Source: an uncultured bacterium (GTDB lineage: Bacteria; Bacillota; Clostridia; Lachnospirales; Lachnospiraceae). Taken from it: 12,626 nucleotides of DNA. The notes under the pieces were generated by a model. That model ran no database searches. It saw nothing but the letters and a program-made list of their open reading frames with translations, and had not been told where the DNA came from. The DNA lies in NCBI GenBank assembly GCA_946543095.1, contig CAMNLO010000016.1, forward strand, positions 1 to 12,626. The letters run 5' to 3'. Position 1 is the stretch's first letter; the number at the start of each line of letters is the position of its first letter. Shown piece by piece: positions 7,607 to 12,626 of the stretch. A program made the translations under genes and the position numbers.

Positions 7607-8152
7607 CTAACGGATCCCCAGCTCCTTCTCCGCCTTTTTGACTTCCTGCTCCCTCTGCGTCAGCTCCTCCTCCCAGGAGGCGTATTTGTTTACCAGTGCC
7701 TGCTCGTAGTTTAAGATATTGGGGTTTGGGGAGGACATGGTAAGATAAAACAGGATCCCCACCACTGCCAGAAGGATCAGGTTCAGGAGAACGGAGATCC
7801 TGTGGTTGTCAATGACGCGGTTTCTCTTCTCTTCCCTCCTGACCCGCTCCCTTGCGGTCTCGGTCCGTTCCCGGAACACCTCGGTAAAACGGACATAGAG
7901 CTGCACCGGGGGCACATCCTCCGCTCCGGAAGCCATCAGGGAGGCTCTCAGCCTGCTTAAAAACTGAAGCCCCGGAGGGGTACGGAAAATACGGTCTGCA
8001 AGAGCCTTGTCATAGATCCTCCGCACATTTTCCGTCTGGGAAAGATCGATGTGTGCGTCCAGATAGGCGGCCTGTTTTTCTTCCTTGGCAGCCTCGGCAG
8101 CATCTTCTTTGGAGGCATAGCAATAATGCCCGACGATCCGATCCTCTTCCAT
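7607..8152 (-). CDS. Single-pass membrane protein of unknown function
   Basis: This 181-residue protein belongs to no family I recognise. Residues 1-117 are charged and mostly helical, with an alanine- and acid-rich start and an Arg/Glu-rich stretch (about 94-112) just before the only transmembrane helix (about 119-139). The basic flank suggests N-terminus inside and C-terminus outside. The last 40 residues include a probable coiled coil (about 158-178, heptad-like Glu/Lys/Leu). The ATG lies six bases after the TAG of the zinc-ribbon/SH3 gene, and the only purine-rich site (GAGGAAG) is about 14 nt or more upstream. Expression therefore probably depends on translational coupling. It ends one base before the response-regulator start. 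Its fixed place between an SH3 envelope protein and a regulator suggests a signalling accessory or scaffold; this is inference. Confidence 0.85.
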   Translation of the reverse strand: MEEDRIVGHYCYASKEDAAEAAKEEKQAAYLDAHIDLSQTENVRRIYDKALADRIFRTPPGLQFLSRLRASLMASGAEDVPPVQLYVRFTEVFRERTETARERVRREEKRNRVIDNHRISVLLNLILLAVVGILFYLTMSSPNPNILNYEQALVNKYASWEEELTQREQEVKKAEKELGIR

Positions 8153-8158
8153 GACAGG

Positions 8159-9187
8159 CTAATTCACTTCCTCCACATAGTCCCGGTGCACATAGCCCTT
8201 CACATCGCCTCCGGCGTCAATATAGTACCACTCCCCCTGCTTCTTCAGATAGGGATACTCTTCGCCCTTTTTCGCCTTGCCGATGACCTGGGTCCCTGCC
8301 GTGGAGGCGCCGTCCCGGATATTCAGGCTGCCTGCGGTCACGCGGACCATGCCGCCCTCACCGGAGGCTTCTTCCTCCATGGAGCCGGCATCCCCGTCAG
8401 ACTCCTCCGTGTCTTCCTTCTTATCCTTCTTTTTTTCCTCTTTCTCTTCTTCCATCTCCTGCTTCGGCCCACTGCGGGGGATCAGCTCCTCGTTCCTGGC
8501 ATAGACGAAGAGCACTGCCGAAAGGACCACCAGGATCAGGATGCCTCCCGCGATAATGGCGATATTCAGCGCATTCTCCGTGGAATCCGGCTCCTGCTGA
8601 TAGGCGGCCCCGCTCTTTCTGCGCTGGGCATCTCTTCTCTGGGGCTCTCTTCTTTGCGCTCTGGCAGGCGCTGCCTGGGGCCTTGCGTTCTTCTGTCTTG
8701 CTCCCTGAGGCCTCTGCTCCTTCATCCTTGCGGGGATCCGGGGCTCCTCCTCATAGGCTTCCGACTCCTGTTCGTATAGCTCCTGCTCATAAGGATCCCG
8801 TTCATAAGGCTCCTGCCCGTAGGCCTCCTCTTCATAGGGGACTCCCGTGTCAAAAAGGGGCGCTCTTTTCTCCGGCTCTTTTCTTACGCTTTCCGGCTTC
8901 TTTTCATCATTTACGATCTCCCGCTGGGCCGCCGCGATGACGGCATCCGTCAGGGCGCCGATCTCCATTGTGCTCAATGCGTTGGGGTACGTCCCAGGCT
9001 GAGGGCTCTTGGGGGTCTCCCCCGGAACGGGGATCTCCGCGCCGCAGCGATGGCAGAATTTTTCCCCCTCTCTCAGCTTTTCCCCGCAGAAGGGACAGTT
9101 CTCGATCTTTACATCCACGAGCGTTCCGCAGTTGATACAGAACCGGTCCGTATCCAAAAGCTCCGCACCGCAATTCTTACACTTCAT
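8159..9187 (-). CDS. Zinc-ribbon / transmembrane / bacterial SH3 domain protein
   Basis: A 342-residue protein and first gene of the operon. Two zinc ribbons open the chain: Cys3-Cys6-Cys17-Cys20 and Cys31-Cys34-Cys45-Cys48. Then come a linker, a Tyr/Glu pentapeptide repeat (about 118-142), a Gln/Arg/Ala-rich basic segment (about 155-192), one transmembrane helix (about 206-230), an acidic/lysine-rich spacer (about 243-276) and a C-terminal SH3b domain (about 280-340, with SLNIRDGAS and GYVHRDYV motifs). The basic stretch before the helix indicates N-terminus inside and SH3 outside. Bacterial SH3 domains often bind cell-wall peptides, so this protein could link wall status to cytoplasmic partners held by the zinc ribbons. 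AAAGGA lies 9 nt upstream of the ATG, and a promoter is present at 9225-9253. The domain order is clear; the sensing role is inferred. Confidence 0.9.
   Translation of the reverse strand: MKCKNCGAELLDTDRFCINCGTLVDVKIENCPFCGEKLREGEKFCHRCGAEIPVPGETPKSPQPGTYPNALSTMEIGALTDAVIAAAQREIVNDEKKPESVRKEPEKRAPLFDTGVPYEEEAYGQEPYERDPYEQELYEQESEAYEEEPRIPARMKEQRPQGARQKNARPQAAPARAQRREPQRRDAQRRKSGAAYQQEPDSTENALNIAIIAGGILILVVLSAVLFVYARNEELIPRSGPKQEMEEEKEEKKKDKKEDTEESDGDAGSMEEEASGEGGMVRVTAGSLNIRDGASTAGTQVIGKAKKGEEYPYLKKQGEWYYIDAGGDVKGYVHRDYVEEVN
8763..8837 (-). repeat. Five imperfect 15-bp tandem repeats coding a Tyr/Glu pentapeptide repeat
   Basis: Five consecutive 15-bp units begin at 8763, 8778, 8793, 8808 and 8823, each a variant of GGCTCCTGTTCATAA on the plus strand. 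In frame they encode Y-x-x-(E/D)-x pentapeptides such as YGQEP, YERDP and YEQEL in the cytoplasmic linker of the zinc-ribbon/SH3 protein. The units are diverged, so they are old or selected at the protein level. The number of units may still vary between strains. Confidence 0.8.
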
Positions 9188-9202
9188 GTCCGATCATCCT
9201 TT

Positions 9203-9220
9203 AAAAGGGCATTCTTGCCC
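9203..9220 (-). terminator. Weak intrinsic terminator after the HAD gene, overlapping the next transcription start
   Basis: On the minus strand GGGCA and TGCCC (9220-9207) form a 5-bp hairpin with a 4-nt loop, followed by TTTT (9206-9203). It lies about 30 bp after the HAD stop codon. The short stem and short T-run make termination partial at best. The predicted start of transcription of the next operon (about 9218) falls inside the first arm, so transcripts from that promoter would not form the full hairpin. Confidence 0.45.
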
Positions 9221-9224
9221 GATT

Positions 9225-9253
9225 TTTACATAACTATCGTAATAATATCTCAA
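9225..9253 (-). promoter_or_regulatory. Promoter of the seven-gene signalling operon
   Basis: On the minus strand -35 TTGAGA (9253-9248, five of six consensus bases), a 17-bp AT-rich spacer and -10 TGTAAA (9230-9225, four of six). Transcription would start near 9218, giving a leader of about 30 nt before the zinc-ribbon/SH3 ATG at 9187. The -35 overlaps the stop codon of the HAD gene. There is no other gap of useful size before the hybrid kinase, so this is the best candidate for driving all seven genes. Confidence 0.6.
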
Positions 9254-9894
9254 TTATGACCGGATGTCCAGTCATAGGGATTCCGGATCTCTCCTGCATC
9301 CAGGAGCTCCGAAAGCCACTGAAGAAGTCCCTCTTCGTCCGTTACGAGGCAGGAATCCATCCCCAGAGACCGGGCAGCTTCCACATTTTCCGCCCTGTCA
9401 TCAAAGAAGATGGATTCCCTGCGGTCCAGATGATAGCGGTCAAACAGGATCCTGTAGATCTCCTTTTCCGGCTTCAGGCAATGGACCTGATAGCTGATGA
9501 CGGCTCCGTCCACATAAGGGAGCAGGCCCGTGGCCCAGATCTGCTTATAAAAGAAATTCTCGGAATAGTTGGAGAGCAGATAAACGGCAAAACCAGCGTC
9601 TTTCAGGTTTCTCACCATTTCCCAGACCCTGGGCCGTTCCACCACCATCAGCTCCGCATGGGTGAAGAAATGACGGAAGGCCTCGGCGTCCCCGGGATAG
9701 CGGCTGCACATGATCTCCATGACCTCCCGCTCCAGGATCCTGCCCCGGTCCATTTCATTCCAGAGGGGATCGTCAAAGCAAAGGCCTCCCACCCTGAGGG
9801 CATCCTCCTCGCTCAGCCCGAAATCCATGAACATATCCTTCCAGCGATAGCTCATGAGCACATTGCCGATATCCAGAACAAGATTTTTTTTCAT
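9250..9894 (-). CDS. HAD-superfamily hydrolase, YihX-like phosphatase
   Basis: This 214-residue cytoplasmic enzyme is of normal length for HAD subfamily IA. Motif I is LDIGNVL with nucleophile Asp8; the second Asp of the usual DxD is Gly, as in the YihX (glucose-1-phosphatase) group that reads DLGNV. A helical cap occupies about 15-95. Motif II is LLSNYS with Ser108, motif III is Lys141 in LKPEKEIY, and motif IV is FFDDRAENVEAA with Asp165/Asp166. The start is the ATG at 9894, because GGAGG lies 8 nt upstream and motif I normally begins a few residues from the N-terminus. A longer TTG frame from 9960 has no such support. The likely substrate is a small sugar or nucleotide phosphate, which cannot be read from the sequence. 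It follows the FliB-like gene by about 100 bp, with the small ORF between. Confidence 0.92.
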   Translation of the reverse strand: MKKNLVLDIGNVLMSYRWKDMFMDFGLSEEDALRVGGLCFDDPLWNEMDRGRILEREVMEIMCSRYPGDAEAFRHFFTHAELMVVERPRVWEMVRNLKDAGFAVYLLSNYSENFFYKQIWATGLLPYVDGAVISYQVHCLKPEKEIYRILFDRYHLDRRESIFFDDRAENVEAARSLGMDSCLVTDEEGLLQWLSELLDAGEIRNPYDWTSGHN

Positions 9895-9912
9895 TTCATC
9901 TTCCTCCAATTC

Positions 9913-9926
9913 CGAGGCAAACCTCG
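9913..9926 (-). other. Small hairpin just upstream of the HAD ribosome binding site
   Basis: CGAGG and CCTCG form a perfect 5-bp stem with a 4-nt loop, between the end of the small ORF (9929) and the GGAGG of the HAD gene (9907-9903). There is no T-run, so it is not a terminator. It could mark an RNA processing site or help couple the two reading frames. The neighbouring CGCGCTTCGCG adds a second short palindrome. Confidence 0.4.
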
Positions 9927-9928
9927 AA

Positions 9929-9985
9929 TCACGCGAAGCGCGATATGCTGCCGATGTCAAACGTGCGATTTATGTTTTCTTTCAA
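9929..9985 (-). CDS. Candidate 18-residue small ORF between the FliB-like and HAD genes
   Basis: GGAGG (9996-9992) comes immediately after the FliB-like stop codon and is followed 6 nt later by TTG (9985-9983). The frame then runs 18 codons, reading MKENINRTFDIGSISRFA, to a TGA at 9931-9929. The spacing is ideal and no other start lies near this GGAGG. I do not recognise the peptide. It has no hydrophobic helix and carries two or three basic residues. It may be a translated leader that couples FliB-like and HAD expression, a small protein, or part of a dispersed repeat that carries its own ribosome site. Being short, it could also be chance. Confidence 0.4.
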   Translation of the reverse strand: MKENINRTFDIGSISRFA

Positions 9986-9996
9986 ACGATACCTCC

Positions 9997-11094
9997 TCAG
10001 CCGTACCGGTCCATGATCCTCCGGAACAGCTCCTTTGCCACCTCATCATTGTGGTGGGCCCTGCGGGTGTAGGCGGCCAGGAGCTCGCACTGCCTGCTTA
10101 AGGGCAGCTCCCCCTCCGCATTGTATACCGTAAGATCCAGCATCAGGATCATATTCGCGTGGAGCACCGCCTGGATGATATGGGTAAAGAAGCTGTAGTC
10201 CTCATAGATGTCATAAAAGTCCAGCTGCAGAAAATAGCCGGCTATAACGGAGTATTTCCGGATCCTCCCGGGATCCTCCTCAAAATAGCGGCTGATCCAG
10301 CTGTCCAGAAGCTCCTGCCCTTTGATCTCCGTCAGGCGGTCAAAGACCCTGTAATAGCGCTTTAAGGGGCGATAGAGCTTCGGGGCAAGGATGCTTAGCC
10401 GTTCCTCAAACAAAGAGGTGGAATACAGCTCATTGAAAAGCATTATGGAAAAGGGAAACAAAGGAAACCTGTCTTCTTCGCAGAATGAAGCCTCCGGCAG
10501 CTTCTCTCCCCGGATACAGGCCTCCTGGGCTTTCTCAGCGTATTGCAGAAGACTGTTGAAGCTGTGGTTCAGGCCCCGGATCCCCGAATCCTCCCGAAGC
10601 AGCGAAAGCAGCCGGGGAAGCAGCTTTTCCAGAGAGGCAAGGAATTCCGGCTCCTCATTGTTTCCATAGCGCCTGCTTTCGATCTTCTCTTCGGAGTCCG
10701 TAAATCCAAGGGGGTCCTCTGCGGTCAAAAGAAGCCTGACGGCCTCCGGGCAGCCTGCATCCAGGGTCCTGACGGCAAAGCCTCCCAGATTGATGCACTG
10801 TCTGGGATACTCCCTGCAGACCCTGGGCATATACTTCTCCCCAAGCTTCCTCTGGAGGCCGCAGAGGGCCTCCCTGTCCTGAAAAGGACATTTCCCCAGG
10901 CTCAGCCGAAAGCTCTTCAGCTTCCCTCCCCGGATACGGGAACGGATGAGAAAGCCCTTCAGGCCCTTCATGTTGTGATAGGTCTCACAGATCTCATCGT
11001 CCAGAGGGATCCCCCAGCCAAAGCAGCAGGTTACGGGACATTCCCCCTGAATGCAGTGGAAATCGTGATACCAGGATACGGTCTTTACGATCAT
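9997..11094 (-). CDS. FliB-family cysteine-rich protein (flagellin lysine-N-methylase-like)
   Basis: This 365-residue protein has the family's cysteine pattern: Cys14-x4-Cys19-x3-Cys23-Cys24 followed by FGWGIPLDDE, then Cys69-PF, Cys78, Cys93-REYPR-Cys100 and Cys115. In Salmonella, FliB methylates surface lysines of flagellin, and the enzyme is reported to need a 4Fe-4S cluster and S-adenosylmethionine. The cysteines here fit a metal cluster. The C-terminal half is helical with no further motif I can name. The ATG at 11094 is preferred because it places the first cysteine at the usual distance. A longer TTG frame (11133) would start inside the terminator hairpin. No Shine-Dalgarno sequence is visible before the ATG. 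No flagellin or flagellar gene is in the window, so the substrate may be another protein. Confidence 0.85.
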   Translation of the reverse strand: MIVKTVSWYHDFHCIQGECPVTCCFGWGIPLDDEICETYHNMKGLKGFLIRSRIRGGKLKSFRLSLGKCPFQDREALCGLQRKLGEKYMPRVCREYPRQCINLGGFAVRTLDAGCPEAVRLLLTAEDPLGFTDSEEKIESRRYGNNEEPEFLASLEKLLPRLLSLLREDSGIRGLNHSFNSLLQYAEKAQEACIRGEKLPEASFCEEDRFPLFPFSIMLFNELYSTSLFEERLSILAPKLYRPLKRYYRVFDRLTEIKGQELLDSWISRYFEEDPGRIRKYSVIAGYFLQLDFYDIYEDYSFFTHIIQAVLHANMILMLDLTVYNAEGELPLSRQCELLAAYTRRAHHNDEVAKELFRRIMDRYG

Positions 11095-11100
11095 TCGGCG

Positions 11101-11106
11101 TTTATA
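11101..11106 (-). promoter_or_regulatory. Possible -10 hexamer placing transcription start at the FliB-like ATG
   Basis: TATAAA on the minus strand lies exactly six bases before the ATG at 11094. If used, transcription would start at or within a base or two of the ATG and give a leaderless mRNA, which fits the missing ribosome site. No -35 hexamer is present at 16-18 bp and there is no TGn extension, so support is weak. Confidence 0.25.
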
Positions 11107-11145
11107 ACGAAAGAGGCGCCCGCCGCTTTCCAACGGCGAGCGCCT
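11107..11145 (-). terminator. Strong terminator after the EAL/HDOD gene
   Basis: The minus strand forms a 12-bp stem, AGGCGCTCGCCG (11145-11134) with CGGCGGGCGCCT (11125-11114), with one T-G wobble and an 8-nt loop. It is followed by CTTTCGTT. The hairpin starts 22 nt after the EAL/HDOD stop codon. The tail is a modest T-run, but the stem is very stable, so it probably ends most transcripts of that gene and isolates it from the FliB-like gene. Confidence 0.78.
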
Positions 11146-11167
11146 GACATCATCCGCAACAGATTTC

Positions 11168-12388
11168 TTATTTGAACAGATCCCTGTACCACTGCAGGGA
11201 CTTCACGTAGGCGTCGTACACATCATCCATTTCGATGTTTAAGAGCACCATCTGGCGGGAAACCTCCTGCCAGGAAGCATCCTCATATTCCAGAATGAAT
11301 TCATACACCGGCGCCAGATTTCCCTTGCCGGAAATCAGCGCGTCGCTGATCATTTTAGAGACCTTCACCAACTCCAGGGCTTCCGCCATGGGCTTATCCA
11401 GAATGATATCCAGAACGGAGAACAGGCCCATTAAGAACAGCTCGGAGGAAAGGCCCGCCATCTGGAAGCAGGGGGCCAGATTCTCCGCAAACTTCGCCCG
11501 CAACAGGGAAAGACGGGTGATCTCGCTGGGTCTGTCGGCGCAGAGCTCTTTTGTGACGGCGGTGTTGATCCATCTCTTTAATTCCCGCTGCCCCAGCATT
11601 GCCGCTGCGTGGCGCACGGAGGAGATCCCGGAGTTTACGGTCATCCTGTTTACCATTTCCAGAAGGGAGATGACCAGGGCCGTATCCCTTCCGATGATGT
11701 CCGCCGCCTTGTCCAGGTCGAAATCCGGGTCGTTTACGATATTCAGCAGCTCGATGTAATTTACCTTTAAGGGGGCCACTTCCTTCGCCCCGTTATGCAC
11801 CGGCAGGCGGAAGAATTCGCCTTCGTAGAGGTCATAGCCGCCGTGCTCGCAAAGGGTATCGTAGTCTTCCTGGGAATCCACGTTCACAGCCACCAGCTTG
11901 ATGTTCGGATACACATTGCTGAAATAGATCCTGGCTTTGCTGATATCGATCTTCTTGTGGTTCAGCAGGATGTAATCCATCAGCAGCAGGATCTCGCGGT
12001 ACTGCTCAAACTGAGGGACCGTGAGCTTGCGGATCGCCAGCTTGAAGCCTTCTCCCTTCAGCTCCTTTAGGCGGTTAACATAATTTGTTTCCGGCGTCAC
12101 CGTCTGGTCGATCATCAAAACCACCTTGTCATGAGGGGCCTCGCACTCAGAGGCGATATCGCTGAAAATGGAGATATTATTAACCTCTACAAACACATCC
12201 CTGTCACCCACCAGGGTTTCCATCCCCATGCTCTCGATGATATCGAGACCGATGACCGTGGCGGCGCCGTCCAGGCTGCCGGCTCCGAGGAAGCTGGGAC
12301 GCAGCAGGAAGTTTTGTGTCTGGGCGAAAATCGAGTATCCTCCTACTCCCATTGATGAATCAAACAAAGGGATCAGGGTTGCAAGCAT
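11168..12388 (-). CDS. EAL/HDOD signalling protein with a catalytically dead EAL domain
   Basis: This 406-residue cytoplasmic protein follows the YuxH-type architecture. An EAL-like domain (about 1-190) precedes an HDOD domain (about 200-400). The HDOD part contains the typical IVNDPDFDLDKAADIIGRD and SSVRHAAAMLGQRELKRW segments. In the EAL part the ExL signature is replaced (GGYSIFAQ where family members read YElLyR) and the DDF metal site reads AIRK, so it should not hydrolyse c-di-GMP. It may act as a ligand-binding or protein-interaction module. The ATG at 12388 is chosen because AAGGAG lies 6 nt upstream (12400-12395). A TTG frame beginning at 12421 lies in the leader. The gene is monocistronic by signals: its own promoter (12436-12463) and the terminator at 11107-11145. 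Confidence 0.92.
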   Translation of the reverse strand: MLATLIPLFDSSMGVGGYSIFAQTQNFLLRPSFLGAGSLDGAATVIGLDIIESMGMETLVGDRDVFVEVNNISIFSDIASECEAPHDKVVLMIDQTVTPETNYVNRLKELKGEGFKLAIRKLTVPQFEQYREILLLMDYILLNHKKIDISKARIYFSNVYPNIKLVAVNVDSQEDYDTLCEHGGYDLYEGEFFRLPVHNGAKEVAPLKVNYIELLNIVNDPDFDLDKAADIIGRDTALVISLLEMVNRMTVNSGISSVRHAAAMLGQRELKRWINTAVTKELCADRPSEITRLSLLRAKFAENLAPCFQMAGLSSELFLMGLFSVLDIILDKPMAEALELVKVSKMISDALISGKGNLAPVYEFILEYEDASWQEVSRQMVLLNIEMDDVYDAYVKSLQWYRDLFK

Positions 12389-12422
12389 ACGATGCTCCTT
12401 TCCGATGAAAACATCAAACAAG

Positions 12423-12505
12423 CACTATCATGAGAATTATACCATTTTTTCAGCCTTTGTAAAAGAATTATTTATCTATTTTTACCCATGGGCTCTATGA
12501 TAGTG
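12423..12505. repeat. Perfect 9-bp inverted repeat flanking the EAL/HDOD promoter
   Basis: CACTATCAT at 12423-12431 and its exact complement ATGATAGTG at 12497-12505 enclose 65 bp that hold both promoter hexamers. The arm centres are 74 bp apart, close to seven helical turns. One arm overlaps the predicted transcription start (about 12429). The match does not extend beyond 9 bp on either side. It could be a pair of operator half-sites for a looping repressor, a small invertible segment, or chance. Confidence 0.5.
12436..12463 (-). promoter_or_regulatory. Promoter of the EAL/HDOD gene
   Basis: On the minus strand there is a perfect TATAAT (12441-12436) with a TGG extension (extended -10). A 16-bp spacer separates it from -35 TTTACA (12463-12458, five of six consensus bases). 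The start would be near 12429, leaving a leader of about 40 nt that contains the AAGGAG ribosome site. This is the clearest protein-gene promoter in the window. Confidence 0.85.
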
Positions 12506-12626
12506 TCAAAATGAAACAGCTTCCGGCAAAATAACTCCCGCATGCCCGTCTGCACAGGCCAAAGCATTGAAAATCCGTCGTTTATGAGAAACATTATGGC
12601 ATATTTCCACTGAATATGCTACAATG
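12506..12626. other. Right-edge intergenic stretch, with a 7-bp hairpin and possible plus-strand promoter
   Basis: I see no convincing gene here. GCATATT and AATATGC pair as a 7-bp stem with a 7-nt loop (12599-12619). On the plus strand an extended -10, TGCTACAAT (12617-12625), reads out of the window and could serve a divergent gene to the right. No good -35 is present. On the minus strand one frame stays open from the edge to a TGA at 12508-12506 (39 codons). This could be the tail of a gene beyond the edge but is short enough to occur by chance. Confidence 0.35.

Noticed and set aside
8051..8779. Plus-strand open frame (about 242 codons) with hydrophobic stretches
   Set aside because: It is the complement of charged Glu/Lys-rich coding sequence in the zinc-ribbon/SH3 and membrane-protein genes, which produces Leu/Phe-rich antisense text.
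9956..9961. TTGACA upstream of the HAD gene as a promoter
   Set aside because: The bases 16-18 bp downstream are GC-rich (CTTCGCG), with no usable -10. The sequence is within the small ORF.
9256..10101. Long plus-strand open frame (about 281 codons) across the HAD and FliB-like 3' ends
   Set aside because: It is antisense to two motif-supported genes and spans their junction. Its sequence shows no domain or ribosome site.
12485..12492. Palindrome CCCATGGG as an operator
   Set aside because: Eight bases with no second copy; too little to support a binding site.
12504..12509. TTGACA at the right intergenic region as a second EAL/HDOD promoter
   Set aside because: The nearest A/T-rich hexamer (TAAAAA) is 19 bp away and poor, while a much better promoter lies at 12436-12463.

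Overview
This window looks like chromosomal DNA from a Clostridia bacterium, probably Lachnospiraceae. The left edge is the 5' end of a 16S rRNA gene read on the minus strand. It is preceded by a strong Firmicutes-type promoter with an A-rich upstream element. The protein genes are moderately GC-rich, have AGGAGG-type ribosome binding sites, and use TTG as an occasional start codon. Every gene I support lies on the minus strand, so transcription runs from right to left. The protein content (VanS-like kinase, OmpR-type regulator, zinc-ribbon/SH3 membrane protein, FliB-like protein, EAL/HDOD protein) fits this group. The assignment rests on my own reading and not on a database search.

Layout in transcription order (right to left): (1) 12626-12389 is an intergenic region with an extended -10 promoter, bracketed by a perfect 9-bp inverted repeat. 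(2) 12388-11168 is an EAL/HDOD protein whose EAL half has lost its catalytic residues, followed by a strong terminator. (3) 11094-9997 is a cysteine-rich FliB-family (lysine-N-methylase) protein. An 18-codon small ORF with an excellent ribosome binding site (9985-9929) follows it, then a HAD hydrolase (9894-9250). (4) A weak terminator hairpin and a new promoter (9253-9203) lead into the main feature, a tightly packed seven-gene signalling operon (9187-333). Its genes are a zinc-ribbon/transmembrane/SH3 protein, a small single-pass membrane protein, an OmpR-type response regulator, a seven-helix hybrid histidine kinase with receiver and Hpt domains, a receiver-GGDEF-EAL-receiver protein, a VanS-like sensor kinase and a lipoprotein. 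(5) The rRNA promoter, leader and 16S start (309-1) follow without a visible terminator between.

How the parts may work together: the OmpR-type regulator and the classical sensor kinase look like a cognate pair whose genes are separated by two phosphorelay/c-di-GMP genes. The hybrid kinase carries the His-Asp-His part of a relay but no output domain, so its final acceptor should be another receiver. The adjacent protein has two intact receivers around an EAL domain that keeps its catalytic motifs, while its GGDEF signature is destroyed. The most economical model is an envelope-stress or wall-sensing system. In it, SH3, single-pass and lipoprotein components outside or in the membrane feed one transcriptional branch (OmpR) and one second-messenger branch (c-di-GMP hydrolysis). 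This wiring is inferred from architecture and gene order and is not shown directly.
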